NCBI GenBank assembly: GCA_012845835.1
Contig: JABAKD010000007.1
Location: 2,639,516 to 2,703,515 of the forward strand
Origin: Undaria pinnatifida
Lineage: Eukaryota; Sar; Phaeophyceae; Laminariales; Alariaceae
DNA: 64,000 bases
Reading direction: 5' to 3'
This document shows, piece by piece, positions 53,591 through 63,964 of this stretch (the stretch's first letter is position 1; the number at the start of each line of letters is the position of its first letter). The notes under the pieces are model-generated. The model was not told where the DNA came from, did not search any database, and saw only the letters and a program-made list of their open reading frames with translations. The position numbers and the translations under genes are program-made.

Positions 53591-53803
53591 ATTCGAAGAG
53601 TTTTAGGATCATGTGTGCACCGCCCGACGCCTGATGCAGAACGCCAGATCTCACTCGTCGGTCTTTTCATTCGCTCAGTACAGCCGTGTGAGTGTGCCTT
53701 TGCATTACATCAAGAACAGAAGCGAGATCACTTCGTAGCAGTAGCAATCGACGTCCACCGCATGTTCCCTCATGATTCGACAGCACCAACAACCCGAGCA
53801 TAA
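53441..53803 (+). CDS. Short open frame sharing a conserved start with its inverted counterpart (doubtful)
   Basis: A 120-codon frame whose 'MRRDQPKTP' followed by 'MREML' and 'TDQPR' recurs on the other arm (minus strand, 52528-52746) as 'MRRDQPKTP', 'MRGML' and 'TDQPR'. Substitutions keep both frames open over about 25 residues, which may indicate coding in the parent element. Alternatively it merely reflects arm similarity. The remaining residues differ and no domain is recognised. Confidence 0.25.
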   Translation: MSFESIHRAMRRDQPKTPEPMREMLLNTDQPRTSPTRSPHHNSLLVCEMGIRRVLGSCVHRPTPDAERQISLVGLFIRSVQPCECAFALHQEQKRDHFVAVAIDVHRMFPHDSTAPTTRA

Positions 53804-54148
53804 GGCCTGGGCTGGACCTCCGCTGGCCCGCCACATAGACTATACAGGGAGTACACAGGAACTTGCGTACGAACCAGGTAGACCCAAGTAGTCCACCCCA
53901 AGAGTTAACTCACCTTATAACACTTAATTGTCTCATGCATGTACAAAGGCAGCTTGCGCCGCCGGGGTAGTAACGAGGACCGCCGATAGGGACAGCTCAC
54001 GCTATCGCTATAGTGGGATCCGAAGGACACGCCAGCTGGCGCTGGGTTGTGAAGGCAATTGAGTTAACCCCTTTAGAGCCCCCAAATCCCTCCCTATACT
54101 AAATTCAAGTAAAATTGCCCCCCAAAAGGGGTTCCAGTCGTAAAGGGA

Positions 54149-54386
54149 GACTGATTCTACGATAGCCCCTCCCAAAACCAGCGATTATCATGACTGCTCG
54201 ACACAAGGAAGGATACTAATGAAAACAACGCATCCACATAATTTCTTGTGTGCAAAGGTCTAACGAGCGACGACGTCGGGGAGGGTGTCGAGGGACATCG
54301 TATTTCAGGAGATGCGACCGGTAGCTGGTTTTGAAACCGGCGATTTCGATAAAATAAAAGTTGAGGGGGCTACCGTAGGACGAGTC
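54149..54386 (-). mobile_element. Miniature element family B, copy 6
   Basis: Left GACTGATTCTACGATAGCCC, right GGGGGCTACCGTAGGACGAG. GGGA on both flanks may be part of the target duplication. Directly followed by an S repeat. Confidence 0.85.
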
Positions 54387-54390
54387 GGGA

Positions 54391-54492
54391 TTAAATCGAC
54401 ACACGACGCGTATGAAAATACGTGGAAGTGTGGTGAGCTTAAGCTTTATTTTTCCGCATCCGCCAAAGAGGATGAAAAAAAAAAAGAAGAAA
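54391..54492 (+). mobile_element. A-tailed SINE-like repeat S, copy 3
   Basis: 'TTAAATCGACACACGACGCG', 'GGAAGTGTGGTGAGCTTAAG', 'TTTATTTTTCCGCATCCGCC', then an A-rich tail. Matches copies 1 and 2. Confidence 0.65.
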
Positions 54493-54529
54493 AATGTCTC
54501 ATGCGTGCTGAATTCCACAGATTTCTGGT

Positions 54530-54745
54530 TTTGTCCTCCTCAATATGCGGGTTATACAGTTTCCGTGCGCAGAACAAGGTTAACGTCTTATCCTGTTGGC
54601 CACGGCTTTAGCAGGGAAGTCACCGACCTGTATCCTTTACGAGGGGTATACACACCCCGTCACACGCGCGCTCGAAGTATCACGCAGCTTGCAAAAGCTG
54701 AGTTTTGATCAAAAATCCCTCTTTGGTCGATCTCACAGCTGAGGT
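54530..54745 (+). repeat. Partial direct copy of the family J arm ending in a K palindrome
   Basis: Parallels 52110-52310: 'CAGTTTCCGTGCGCAGA', 'ATCCTGTTGGCC', 'AAGTCACCGACCTGTATCCT' and 'GTATCACGCAGCTTGCAA', then a K copy with the TTTTGATCAAAA insert (54682-54745). It faces the right arm at 54816 across about 70 bp of AT-rich DNA. Confidence 0.7.
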
Positions 54746-54815
54746 GTACCTGGTATATATTTTTCATTTTTTAAATATATTACCTGGTGTATATTTTGTG
54801 TAAAAATTAAAATAC

Positions 54816-55430
54816 ACTCCAGCTGTGAGATCGAATGCTTCGTCGAAATTCATCTTTGCAAGCTGTGTGTGATACTCCGATCGCGCGTAATACGAGTTGT
54901 GTGTCCTCATTAAGGATATAGGTCGGCGACTCCCCTTGCAACTACAGTGTAGCTCGTTTCAAGGTCAACAGGGTGATGTTAGGCAGTCTGTGCGCGGAAA
55001 CTATAAAACCCGTTTTTGAGGGGGACAAAATCTGACAGCTGTGGAAGGAAATGCATCCGTTCACCAAGTGAATTCTGTAAGTCGAATAGCCGGTGAGGGG
55101 AGGGCGGAGTTTTGAAGGACGTGGGGGCCTGATTTTGATCCAAAGGAGCGGCGGGAGGGACCGGTGAGGCAGCTCAATTTTTGCGTGGAAACTTCAAATC
55201 CTTCTTGTGGAGGGGGGGGGGGGGGGGAGTGGGAAAGGTTTTAGGTCGGATAGATGTAAGGGTTTGCTATACGCTTGGTGCTAGGTCTAGGCGACGGCGC
55301 GGGTGGTGGGGAAGGAGGGGGCGTGGGAATTGCAGCACCGGCATGGACGGCTCTATAACGATAATAAGGCTATATCCAGCGCGTGGAAGTGTTTATTACT
55401 CTGGCGGATTTCGGTATATTAGGTGAGGCG
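54816..55430 (-). repeat. Right arm of the large inverted repeat (family J)
   Basis: Reverse complement of the left arm at 51420-52310 and about 270 bp shorter because internal units are single. Starts with a K palindrome (54816-54870). Confidence 0.8.
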
Positions 55431-55472
55431 TTTGAGCAATAGACTACATCTAAAAAACTAGTTTAGTTTGGA

Positions 55473-55608
55473 AAAGACGATCGAACGATGACGTTGGGGT
55501 GGCAAGGGGCACCGCACCCCATTTCGGGAGATACGGCCGGGTGCTGGTTTCAAAACCGGCGATTTCGTCAAATATTTTTTTTTGGGGGGGGTTACGGTAG
55601 AACGACTC
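55473..55608 (-). mobile_element. Truncated miniature element family B, copy 7
   Basis: Only the right half: 'CGATGACGTTGGGGTGGCAA', 'GTGCTGGTTTCAAAACCGGC', end GGGTTACGGTAGAACGACTC. Confidence 0.8.
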
Positions 55609-55978
55609 CGGAAGCCGAAAACAAACTTCCCACCGGGGGGAAAACGCCTTCACACCTTCGTCACAAACCTCTTTTAGCTCATTGAAATAGCACACTGTTA
55701 TTCGGGCACATATTAGATCTAAGCATCGTGCGATCACGGGGAGGTTTACCGCGGCTGATAGTTGGCTTGTGCGATGAAACGATATTTTAATGAAAGGAAC
55801 TTGACGACATCGGCGGCCGACGTAAAGCCAACTAGCTGGGGGTTATTTTTCCGGTCTCCCCCGCAACAAAACGCCATCAGATCTTGGCACCTGTAGGCCA
55901 CTCTTACCTCGTTGGTCCGTTTTTTTAATTCACATTTTACTTTTGGCGTTTCCTCCAGCATCACCAAAACCCAGGTCT
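55609..55978. other. Intergenic, no gene seen
   Basis: Short featureless open frames only. Confidence 0.4.
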
Positions 55979-56770
55979 GGGAGTCAGTTGGGCTTTGCCA
56001 ACATTCTTATCGCCTACCATGAACCTATGGATACTGCATACCGTCCTCCCCACTTCTGTACACAACAGCAGCGCTGCCAGAACTCTCAGCACATCTTCCA
56101 ACGTCTCCTTCGGCGTCAAGCCCCCCCCCCCTGTCTACACTACAGCAACGCCTCACTACATGGGAAACCATATCAAACGAGGGGAGGAACTCGCTCCAAT
56201 CCCGCTCACATTTGCTGGTAGCGTGCACCCCCTCTGGGACTCAAGAGGGAAACAAATGTTGGGAAGTGTGCCTTGCCTCCCATCCCCCCGGAAAATGCAA
56301 AAACACCAAACGGAACGCCAAGTGCCTGAAGCTAGCAAGACCCGTCCCTCTGGAAATACAAAAAAAAAACACCAACAAGGATCACCAAAGGCTTAGGGCG
56401 TAAGGCAGTACTTCCATGATTTTGGGACGTAACTTGTCTGACCGTGTTGCGCAACCACCAGACCCGAGGGGACTCGACGACGTAGATGACGCCGACAAAA
56501 AAACCGGTCGGTACACGCAAGACCTGCATCACACCCCCCCCAAAACCACAACCCGGGGACACATCATCCCCAACCCCTCCCCTCCCCGCTGTGAAGGAGT
56601 CTATGGAAGCGACAGACAACATGCCAATCGATTTTCACACCGTACAAACCCGACCGAGAGGGGAAATTGAAGCGCGTTTGAAGGCTCTTCATGCCAAAGG
56701 GTTGTTTGATACTGCCCCCCCCCGCCTCTTCCATCCCGCCACATTTACCTTTTACTTGTCTATAACATAA
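55979..56770 (+). pseudogene. Possible decayed open frames, unidentified
   Basis: Overlapping plus-strand frames of 80-130 codons follow one another in different phases, with text that looks protein-like in parts: a Cys-containing stretch 'CWEVCLASHPPGKCKNTKRN', then 'DPRGLDDVDDADKKTGRY', then in another frame 'MPIDFHTVQTRPRGEIEARL'. Poly-C runs at the phase changes could be sites of indels or sequencing error. It may be a broken element gene, but no family is recognised and the minus strand is similarly open. Confidence 0.25.
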
Positions 56771-57163
56771 TGTGCCACACGGCAATACCTCCTATTTCCG
56801 CGACAATTAGCACCTTAACTCATGTCCTCGTAAGCCAAAACAAAAAAGGTGTCTCCACAAGGGTCCACACAATAACTGATCGCATGTGTCACGAAATCAA
56901 CTCAAGCACTTCAACGCAAATTTCCGCTTCAGCCAGCGTCAAATACAAGGGCGCGGCGAGCGAGGATTCGCCCCGCGAGACGATGGTCTTGTCTTTGGCG
57001 ACAGTCCCGGATTAACTGGCCAGTGGCAGAGCCACGGCGGGGCAGATAGACCACGCCGGTCTGCGCAGGTCTTAAAAAAAAAATTAAATGTAGAAAAAAA
57101 AGCAAAATCAGACTTAAATAACAAATTCCACATTGGTACGTATGAATACGAGTACCAACACCG

Positions 57164-57423
57164 GAGAGGTGTATGTACTATTGCATTCCTATGCGCTCAT
57201 CGCTTCTCTCTCGGCCGGCTCATGAAGTTCAACTCGAACTTCAACACAAAATCCAAGTTGAGGTTCGACGGCTTCGTTGGTGAACGCGGATTCAGAGAGG
57301 TGTATGTGCTAATGTACTCTTAGTCGCTCATCGCGTCTCTCTCGGCCGACTCATGAAGTCCAACGAACTTCAACACGAAGTTCAAGTTGAGGCTCGACGG
57401 CTTCGCTGGTGAAAGCGCATTCA
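57164..57423. repeat. Tandem duplication, about 130-bp unit
   Basis: 57164-57294 and 57295-57423 share 'GAGAGGTGTATGT', 'CGCTCATCGC-TCTCTCTCGG', 'CTCATGAAGT' and 'TTGAGG-TCGACGGCTTCG'. Palindromic 'GAAGTTC-GAACTTC' text recurs inside. Confidence 0.75.
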
Positions 57424-57691
57424 GATCATCGCCCTCCACGTGAAAGTTGGACCTCGAACAAAGAGGGGAACCAGAACCAGCTCGTAGAGAGTTGAAACTA
57501 AAACTCCCACCCCATCTCCGCTTAGTTGAAACCACAACTCCACAACTCCTACCACATCTCCGCTTAGGCAGGCTTTCCTAGCACATTTCAGAGGGCTTTT
57601 CTTGCACAGGCCCGCAACGAGGACCGGTTAGTGACAGCCCCCCCCGCCACCGCCGTGACCTATAGCAAAACCGGGAGGAAGAAAACACGAT

Positions 57692-57706
57692 GGGGGTTAG
57701 GGTTAG
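57692..57706. repeat. Short telomere-type repeat
   Basis: GGGGTTAGGGTTAG, two units only. Confidence 0.5.
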
Positions 57707-57746
57707 TGTCGGGAAACAAAACACGTCACCATTTTACTACTGAAAA

Positions 57747-57814
57747 CATTTCCACACTACTTCCAAGAAATTTCCTCCCCCATTTCCACACTACTTTCAA
57801 GAAATTTCCTCCCC
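57747..57814. repeat. Tandem duplication of a 34-bp unit
   Basis: CATTTCCACACTAC followed by TTCCAAGAAATTTCCTCCCC, present twice with one substitution. Confidence 0.85.
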
Positions 57815-57893
57815 CAAAACGTACTCGCGGTTTTGAAAGGAGGGTGCGGGATAGGGCAGCCGCAGTACATGATTTTATAAAAATATTTCAAGG

Positions 57894-57949
57894 ACGTCAG
57901 CCGTGAGTTCGACGAATTTCGGGTCAATACTCATCTTTGCAAGCTGCGT
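57894..57949 (-). repeat. K palindromic repeat
   Basis: ACGTCAGCCGTGAGTTCGAC to CTTTGCAAGCTGCGT. Its flanks ('TTTCAAGG' before, 'TGTTGGTACTTGTAATATAC' after) match the copy at 21385. Confidence 0.8.
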
Positions 57950-58383
57950 TGTTGGTACTTGTAATATACTACATGGGTGAGTTTTTTCATGATGGGAGGG
58001 GTCATATTATCTTGTTTTGTTCAAGACGGTAGTTTGTTAGGTTCGTGCTTTCTAAACACTATTTATAGAGAAGGGTGCGCTTATGCTTCAAAAGAGAAAA
58101 TAATCTGCGGAATAAGAAATCACGCAGCGTCAAGGGGGCGTAATCGGAGCGAAGCATAAAATATTTTTTGCAACAACACTGCTGATTTTTAAGGGTATGC
58201 ACATAATAAGGTATTGGGTCCAAAGCAAAAGCGTTTCTGAATGGGGGGCTTGTATTACTGCTGTGAGTATTCGCCACAGCTGTACAAGAGCACTAGGTAC
58301 CGGTGTAGACTACAGCAGTAGCAGGCATGCAAGCACACCCCACACAACTTAAATGCCAGCGGTAGAAAATACACATTTCAACT

Positions 58384-58442
58384 ACGTCAGCTGTGAGTTC
58401 GACAGGTTGTGTGGTTGAAACTCAATAGCTTAGCAAGCGCGT
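58384..58442 (-). repeat. K palindromic repeat, diverged
   Basis: ACGTCAGCTGTGAGTTCGAC, then 'GGTTGAAACTCA', with a diverged right end 'TAGCAAGCGCGTG'. Confidence 0.65.
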
Positions 58443-58609
58443 GAAACTACGGGTGAGGATGACCATACAATCTCCGGGATGGGCTATGGTAGGAGGTGTG
58501 TGCCGTCTACGCGTTGACCTCAGAACCACCAGGTACGATCACCAGGTGTGATACAGACAAGGGGCGCGATATCCAACGTAACCTGGGTGATGAACACAAG
58601 GCACTGACC

Positions 58610-58855
58610 TCAACCGCGTCCACCTCCGTGTCCCGGCCCGTGTCCGTGTCCCGGCCCGTGTCCGTGTCCCGGTCCGTGTCCGTGTCCCGGCCCATGTCCG
58701 TGTCCCGGCCCGTGTCCGTGTCCCGGCCCGTGTCCGTGTCCCGGCCCGTGCCCCGGTCCGGGTGCATGTCCGGGCCCGTGGCCGTGTCCCGGCCCGTGGC
58801 CGTGTCCCGGCCCGTGACCGTGTCCCGGTCCGTGTCCGTGTGGCTTGGGCGGCAT
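58610..58855 (-). CDS. His/Gly/Pro-rich open frame (weak candidate)
   Basis: Begins with an ATG and codes 'MPPKPHGHGPGHGHGPGHG' followed by further six-residue HGPGHG units, ending 'HGGGRG'. The DNA is an 18-bp tandem repeat (GTGTCCGTGTCCCGGCCC on the plus strand). Units differ by single substitutions yet keep the His-Gly-Pro pattern in this frame. The plus-strand frame reads Val-Ser-Arg-Pro units and is equally open. The stop follows at once, but possible donors just before it (GGAG|gtggac) would allow a spliced continuation. No signal peptide. Confidence 0.3.
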   Translation of the reverse strand: MPPKPHGHGPGHGHGPGHGHGPGHGHGPGHAPGPGHGPGHGHGPGHGHGPGHGHGPGHGHGPGHGHGPGHGHGPGHGGGRG

Positions 58856-58923
58856 TGTAATAAACTAAATGTTAAGAGATAGGAGGCGAGGAGGGGCAGG
58901 GAAGGGGGGGGAACATCAGACAT

Positions 58924-59589
58924 CCATTGACATTTGAAAGTATCATGAAAGTCATGGTAACTTATCGTCGTATCATACCTGCAACCCTAAGAACCTCACT
59001 GTTGCTGCCTGCAGTGCAGCCAGCGCCAACGAAAGGCCTGGCCTACACCTGCCGTATCTGGTTCATCAGAGACATAAAATGATGCCTGGCAAAGCACGGG
59101 CAGTGCAAAAGAAGCCGTTGACTCTTTACATCGAGGACTGGAAGATATACCGGCTTCACACGCACCATATATTCATCTACCAGGTATATCTTACATACCA
59201 TGGTACGATATTTGATACTACTCTGTCCGGAAATGTAATAAACCTTTCCTTTCACAAAGCAATATTGAAGTTGAGCCACGTGGCACGGGCGCACAGCAAT
59301 TGATGCCAGCTGATTGAAGTCTGCTGACCCACGCAAGAGAGGTCGTCAGTGGTCGTAACGGTGCGGTTTCTGTACGAACATTGAAGACGCAGGTAGGGCT
59401 GGAGAGGTACGATGCAGGCGCGCAGCGCGAGGTTGAACTCAAAGGACTAAAAGAATAAACGGATTGCAAATGAAAGCATGCCGTGCCAGATCCGTGTATG
59501 AATAGTACACCGACCATGAAAAAAAAAAAAAAAAAACGCAAGAGCTGCTCTGCTTCGCTGCTGCGAGCGTTCTTATATTCACATTAAGG
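58924..59589. other. Intergenic, no gene seen
   Basis: One TACCAGGT at 59178 and an A-run of 18 at 59519. Open frames are short. Confidence 0.4.
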
Positions 59590-60060
59590 ACGCGTGCTAC
59601 AATGAAGGTGCACCACATTTTTTCCGAGGTTCCTCAAACTTGGAGCTTATTACTCGTACCTCTCCCGAAAACTGATTTTAGAGAACGAAAAAAAAACCCT
59701 GCTACTGCTGTACCGGATGAAAAATCCCACGGCCTAGGTACACGACGCAACGAGGATCACGCAAAACAAAAAAAAAGGCCCATTATTATTTAAAAAAAAA
59801 TCTATTACATACTTTTTTTATGTACTTTTTCGAACGCACACTGGTGAGGGTCCTTCCAACGCACACTGTGTCGGGCCCGGGGGGGGGGGTTCGGGGGGGG
59901 GCGCGTCGCCCCCCCCCCGAAACTGCTACTAGCATCCAAGCACCGTTCGGCTGCCCTGCCAACCCAGCACATACACCAACGATTTTGGGATAACATGGAG
60001 CCCCGCGTCATTCAGAGACCATTTCGGACGAAAAGTGCAACTTCTATCGTCGTAGCGTGT
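59590..60060 (+). mobile_element. Miniature element family A, copy 10, with an insert
   Basis: Left ACGCGTGCTACAATGAAGGT, right ACTTCTATCGTCGTAGCGTG. Normal interior to about 59795 and again from about 59975 ('ACGATTTTGGGATAACATGG', 'AGCCCCGCGTCATTCAGAGA'). Between them about 175 bp of unrelated sequence with G/C runs has been inserted. Confidence 0.8.
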
Positions 60061-60275
60061 TTGTTTAAGGTAATCTTCCAACCATCTACATCGAGCACGA
60101 CCAGTTGCGTGCCGATGTCTCCCAGAGAGACGGGCTCTGCTACTGCTGTGGTCGCAAACTACGAGACAAAAGACGCACACAGCAAAAAACAGCAAGACTA
60201 ATGGGCAACTCACAGGCCAATAAAGACTAATCCATTCCTAATTTGCCTGGGACATGTTTGACAGCAGTGAAATCG

Positions 60276-61236
60276 CTAGGGCCTTACCCATTAAGCTTTG
60301 TTTTTCTGCAATATAAGCTTTTTGTTTTTAGCGGGCATAGGCTTTAAAACTGGAAATAAGCTCGCGATTTATGCCAGTTTTGCACGGATAAGCTCGACTT
60401 ATGCTCGCTCTTTGTTGCATCTCTAGCTTGATTTTTGTTCGATAAAAGCGTGTTTGCTCGTCTAACACTCGTTGGGCATCCCTGCTCGTCGTCGACATGC
60501 TCGTGAAATGTGGGTTCTTAGGCTATTTGTTTTTTTTTCTACAAGCCACATGGCAGGTGCAGGTGTGTCAGTGCTGAAAAAGTAAAATATAGACTATACA
60601 GCACAGTGCGCACAGCAGTGCCTTGCTGTCTTTTCCATACCACCGCCCACTATGAACTGCCCTCCATGTCAATTGGAAAACTTGCTTGAACTCTCTACTC
60701 GAAACTCGACAGCAAAAACAGAGCTAGCGAGCTAGCCAAACACAGCCGAATACACACAGTACCCCCGCACCCCGCCCCCTGTTGTACTTGAGAAGAGCGG
60801 TTGCCATCACTGCAAGATAGGAAGATCGGAAGATCGGAAGATCGGCAGCGTCCCTTGCGCTCTCCACTTTTTTTGTGCTCGCGTGGGCCCGTGGGCGCGC
60901 GCGCGTGTGTGTGCGTGTTCAAGTGTTCTCATGTGTAGAAACGTCCAATATCGCGATAAACAGAGCTGACAATGGGTGTAATTAAGCCTCGTGAATTGCA
61001 TTATTACCGTGCGGCCACCCATTTGGCGTCTCCACCGTGCTGCCAGACAACCATTCGAACATATACACCTGAAATGGAGGCGGGCATAACCACCTTTTAT
61101 GCTCGATTTCCCTTGTTATGCTCCCACATAAGCTATTTGGCATGGTGGCTATGCTCGGTCGGGCATAAGCTTTTCCATAAGCTCAAAAAGCCAATATAAG
61201 CTAAAAGATATGCTAGCTTATTGGGTAAGGCCCTAG
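60276..61236. mobile_element. 961-bp terminal-inverted-repeat element with 6-bp target duplication
   Basis: Starts CTAGGGCCTTACCCATTAAG and ends with its inverse (CTTATTGGGTAAGGCCCTAG). Imperfect complementarity continues inward through 'ATAAGCTTTTTG' and 'GCGGGCATA' for about 70-80 bp. AAATCG occurs directly outside both ends (60270-60275 and 61237-61242). The subterminal regions are rich in ATAAGCT and GCATAAG words. No open frame longer than about 75 codons, hence non-autonomous. Superfamily not assigned. Confidence 0.85.
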
Positions 61237-61474
61237 AAATCGCAACTCTGAAGTGCGATCGCCCATCGGGTGAGCATGTTAGAGGTGTCCTGCATTTTAT
61301 ACAGGTACGTTGTTAGTGCTTGGTGGTCAGTACAGCTTACTCTACCACGGTCCAGGAAACTCCTCATTTCCTGATGTTTGGACGTGCAGCTGTACTACCT
61401 GTCGATCATTCTTGGAGTGCCTGTCCACCTCCGCACCGCGATCACACATTGATGCTTTTATAAAAAATCGAAAA

Positions 61475-61537
61475 ACGTCAGCTGTGAGTACACGACCGAT
61501 TGAATGGTTGAAACTCAACTTTTTTTGCAAGCTGCGT
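61475..61537 (-). repeat. K palindromic repeat
   Basis: ACGTCAGCTGTGAGTACACG to TTTTTTGCAAGCTGCGT, with the inner arms TGAGT and GGTTGAAACTCA. Confidence 0.75.
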
Positions 61538-61799
61538 GGTACATTAGATCTGTGTTTCATTTATGATATAGACTACGGTGTTTGCGAGGTCGTAAATTTG
61601 CAAGAAAAAAAAAAAATACGAAAGGAAAGTCAACTATTAATATTAACAATCCCTCTTATACCACTGCTGTGCATCGGATACTTCAGTCTTGGATTCGCAT
61701 TTTATGACTGCATTGTTCAACCACACCCATCGGTCTTCAAGAGGATCGTGTAATCGTGTCCTGCTCGGACGGAACCGCCTGGTTGCTCCTTCACTGGCC

Positions 61800-62145
61800 T
61801 GTCACGGTTTTATTTTTATGGTATTTGATTTCCATCCCATTTACGTATTATCCTCGCGCTACCCGTACTCTTCTCGCGCTCCCTCCCGGTAGTTACTCCG
61901 ATCCGGGGTCACATGCGGGCCCTCCTCCCCCCTCCCCACTACCGTGCGTGCCTTCATTTTTATAGCAGGAATAACTCAGCATTTTCTTCCCTCGTCGACT
62001 CGCGTCGAATTGTGCCTACCAACAAGCTACCCACGCTGCTGCGAGGCGCTCTCAGCAACTGGTCCTTTCTTTGCGTTTTTGCAAAAAAAAATTCAAAATC
62101 TCGCCACTGCTGTGGGAATCGATCTCAAGGACCAACGCTTGCGCG
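61800..62145 (+). repeat. Dispersed repeat family F, copy 2
   Basis: Matches 32990-33320 as described there; slightly longer, with a short additional segment ('ACCAACAAGCTACCC'). Confidence 0.65.
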
Positions 62146-62149
62146 CTTG

Positions 62150-62475
62150 TACGAGTGGTACGAGAAACCCTATATGCAGAACGGGCCTGCAACGAATTCT
62201 TGCAGGACGTGCCTCTGATTGGCCACCTGCCGCTTTTTATTGCCCGCGTTCTTTTTTTGGCGAACGCCTGCCGAACGCGCGGCGAAGCCGCGCGAGGGCA
62301 CTTTTAGCCCCACGTACCGGTCAAACGGTCAGGGGTCGGGTTGGGGTTGGGGTTAGGGTTAGGGTTAGGGTTGGGGTTAGGTGGGGTCTGTGCAGGTACC
62401 TGGGACAAAAGTGTGCTAAAACGTCCAGCAAGAATTCGTTGCAGGCCCGTCCTGCAAATAGGGGCTCCCGAGTGG
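62150..62475. mobile_element. Foldback element enclosing a telomere-type repeat
   Basis: Inverted arms of about 50-55 bp (62150-62209 and 62425-62475) share GGGCCTGCAACGAATTCTTG and extend outward imperfectly through 'TATGCAG' and 'GTGGTAC'. The interior holds GGGTTAGGGTTAGGGTT-type repeats at 62337-62385. No coding capacity. Confidence 0.65.
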
Positions 62476-62479
62476 TACT

Positions 62480-63964
62480 TGAGGGCAACCACAATTAATA
62501 GACCTATTTTCGTATTATATACCTGGTAGTAAGGATTCACACATACGTGCGCGCGAGCTTGACTGACGCCGCACACCTCATCGCCAACGACAAGCCAGCA
62601 AATTCTACAGCAAGTTATATTTGAAGTAGTGTTCATGCTCCAGACAGAACATTCCAACTGAAACCACCGGTATACAGCAGTACGTACACTACTCGCTTTC
62701 TCGTACTGCTACTCTGTTGCTGTCATGTGGAGGAGGGTCGTGATCATGAGGTGATGAGTCATGAGGTCATGAGTCATGAGGCAGGAGCATAATAGCATGA
62801 GCACAGGTTCGAGAGAACCCTACTGCTATGCCATCCTAGGCGTAAGTATAATGTCCGTTTGAATGTCATGTGAATATGCCACCGTTGCTTATATTTCTGT
62901 TCCTGTGGTACAGCAGAGCAGCGGCAGACAGGTTCACAGGTGACACATACCGTGCTACCTTGCGCATACGATTTTTACACTCTGCATTCATGGGAATACG
63001 CCAGCACGACGCTGGCCCAACCCTACACATACAGCTGCGAGACGCCATTCTAGCTCCGCTCTTGCCAACAATAAGCTACAGGCCAGGCATGGTGCTCTCG
63101 TCTTTGTTGTCGTTTGGCTTCGATATGCATTCGTTCATGTTCAAATCCTATTGACACGAAAAAGTCAGAACTCACACCGCCTTGATTATCATTTATCACA
63201 GCTCATTTCTTAGGTCGGAGAGATACAAGCACAACTGCCGCTGTAGACTGTACACGTGGCCATGCCTGGGTCCAGAGGGCACAAAGCGGACGGTGGCTCT
63301 CCTACGACGCGTCAGGCGGGCCGGGGCGGGCGGGGGGGGGGGGGGTCCGCTTGCGAGCCGGAGGCGGTGGTTCGATCTACAGTATGTTGCAAGGGAAAGT
63401 CGCACAGGGGACAATTTTCCGCACTTGAAGTCAATTCTATGCTGTACCTGGTATGTTTTCATAGAAACGTATATCATACTCGTACGTGCAGCAGCTGACA
63501 GCAGTGCTCGAAACCCGCTGAAGCTTTCGTGACTCCAGTTCAATCAACACTCGCGCGACTTCCACGCGCCGCAAGCTACAAGATGCAAGCTACACACCTT
63601 GTGTAGGGGGAAGAACTCGGCTGTAGTAGGGGCGGGTGACGGCTTGCTGTGTAGAAGAGCTGAAGGTGCTGCGATGAGAGTGTGCGAGGGCGCAAAGGGG
63701 CAGGGGTGCAAGCAAGATGTACCTTTTTAATTTTCCCGAAAAATGCGGCGAAATTAACGAGGTGTATTTTGGAAACTGTTTCTTGGAACGCGCATTTTCT
63801 AGAGAACGTGCTTGCGTGTATTCTGTGTATGAACAAAGAGCAGACAAATAAAAGAACACATCGTGATGAACGCGTAAAACACGGAATAAAATAACGAAAA
63901 CACGACGAAGCATATTTTATGTACTTGTACTCGTATCATATAGAAGTATAAATTAAAAAACATT
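62480..63964. other. Intergenic, no gene seen
   Basis: Two ACCTGGTA motifs (62521, 63446), a short 'ATGAGTCATGAGG' repeat at 62755-62780 and a G-run at 63328. Open frames up to 116 codons on both strands around 63180-63540 overlap one another and have no recognisable domain. Confidence 0.4.

Noticed and set aside
55450-55737. 95-codon minus-strand frame
   Set aside because: Half of it lies in a truncated B element; the same frame recurs in other B copies without conservation.
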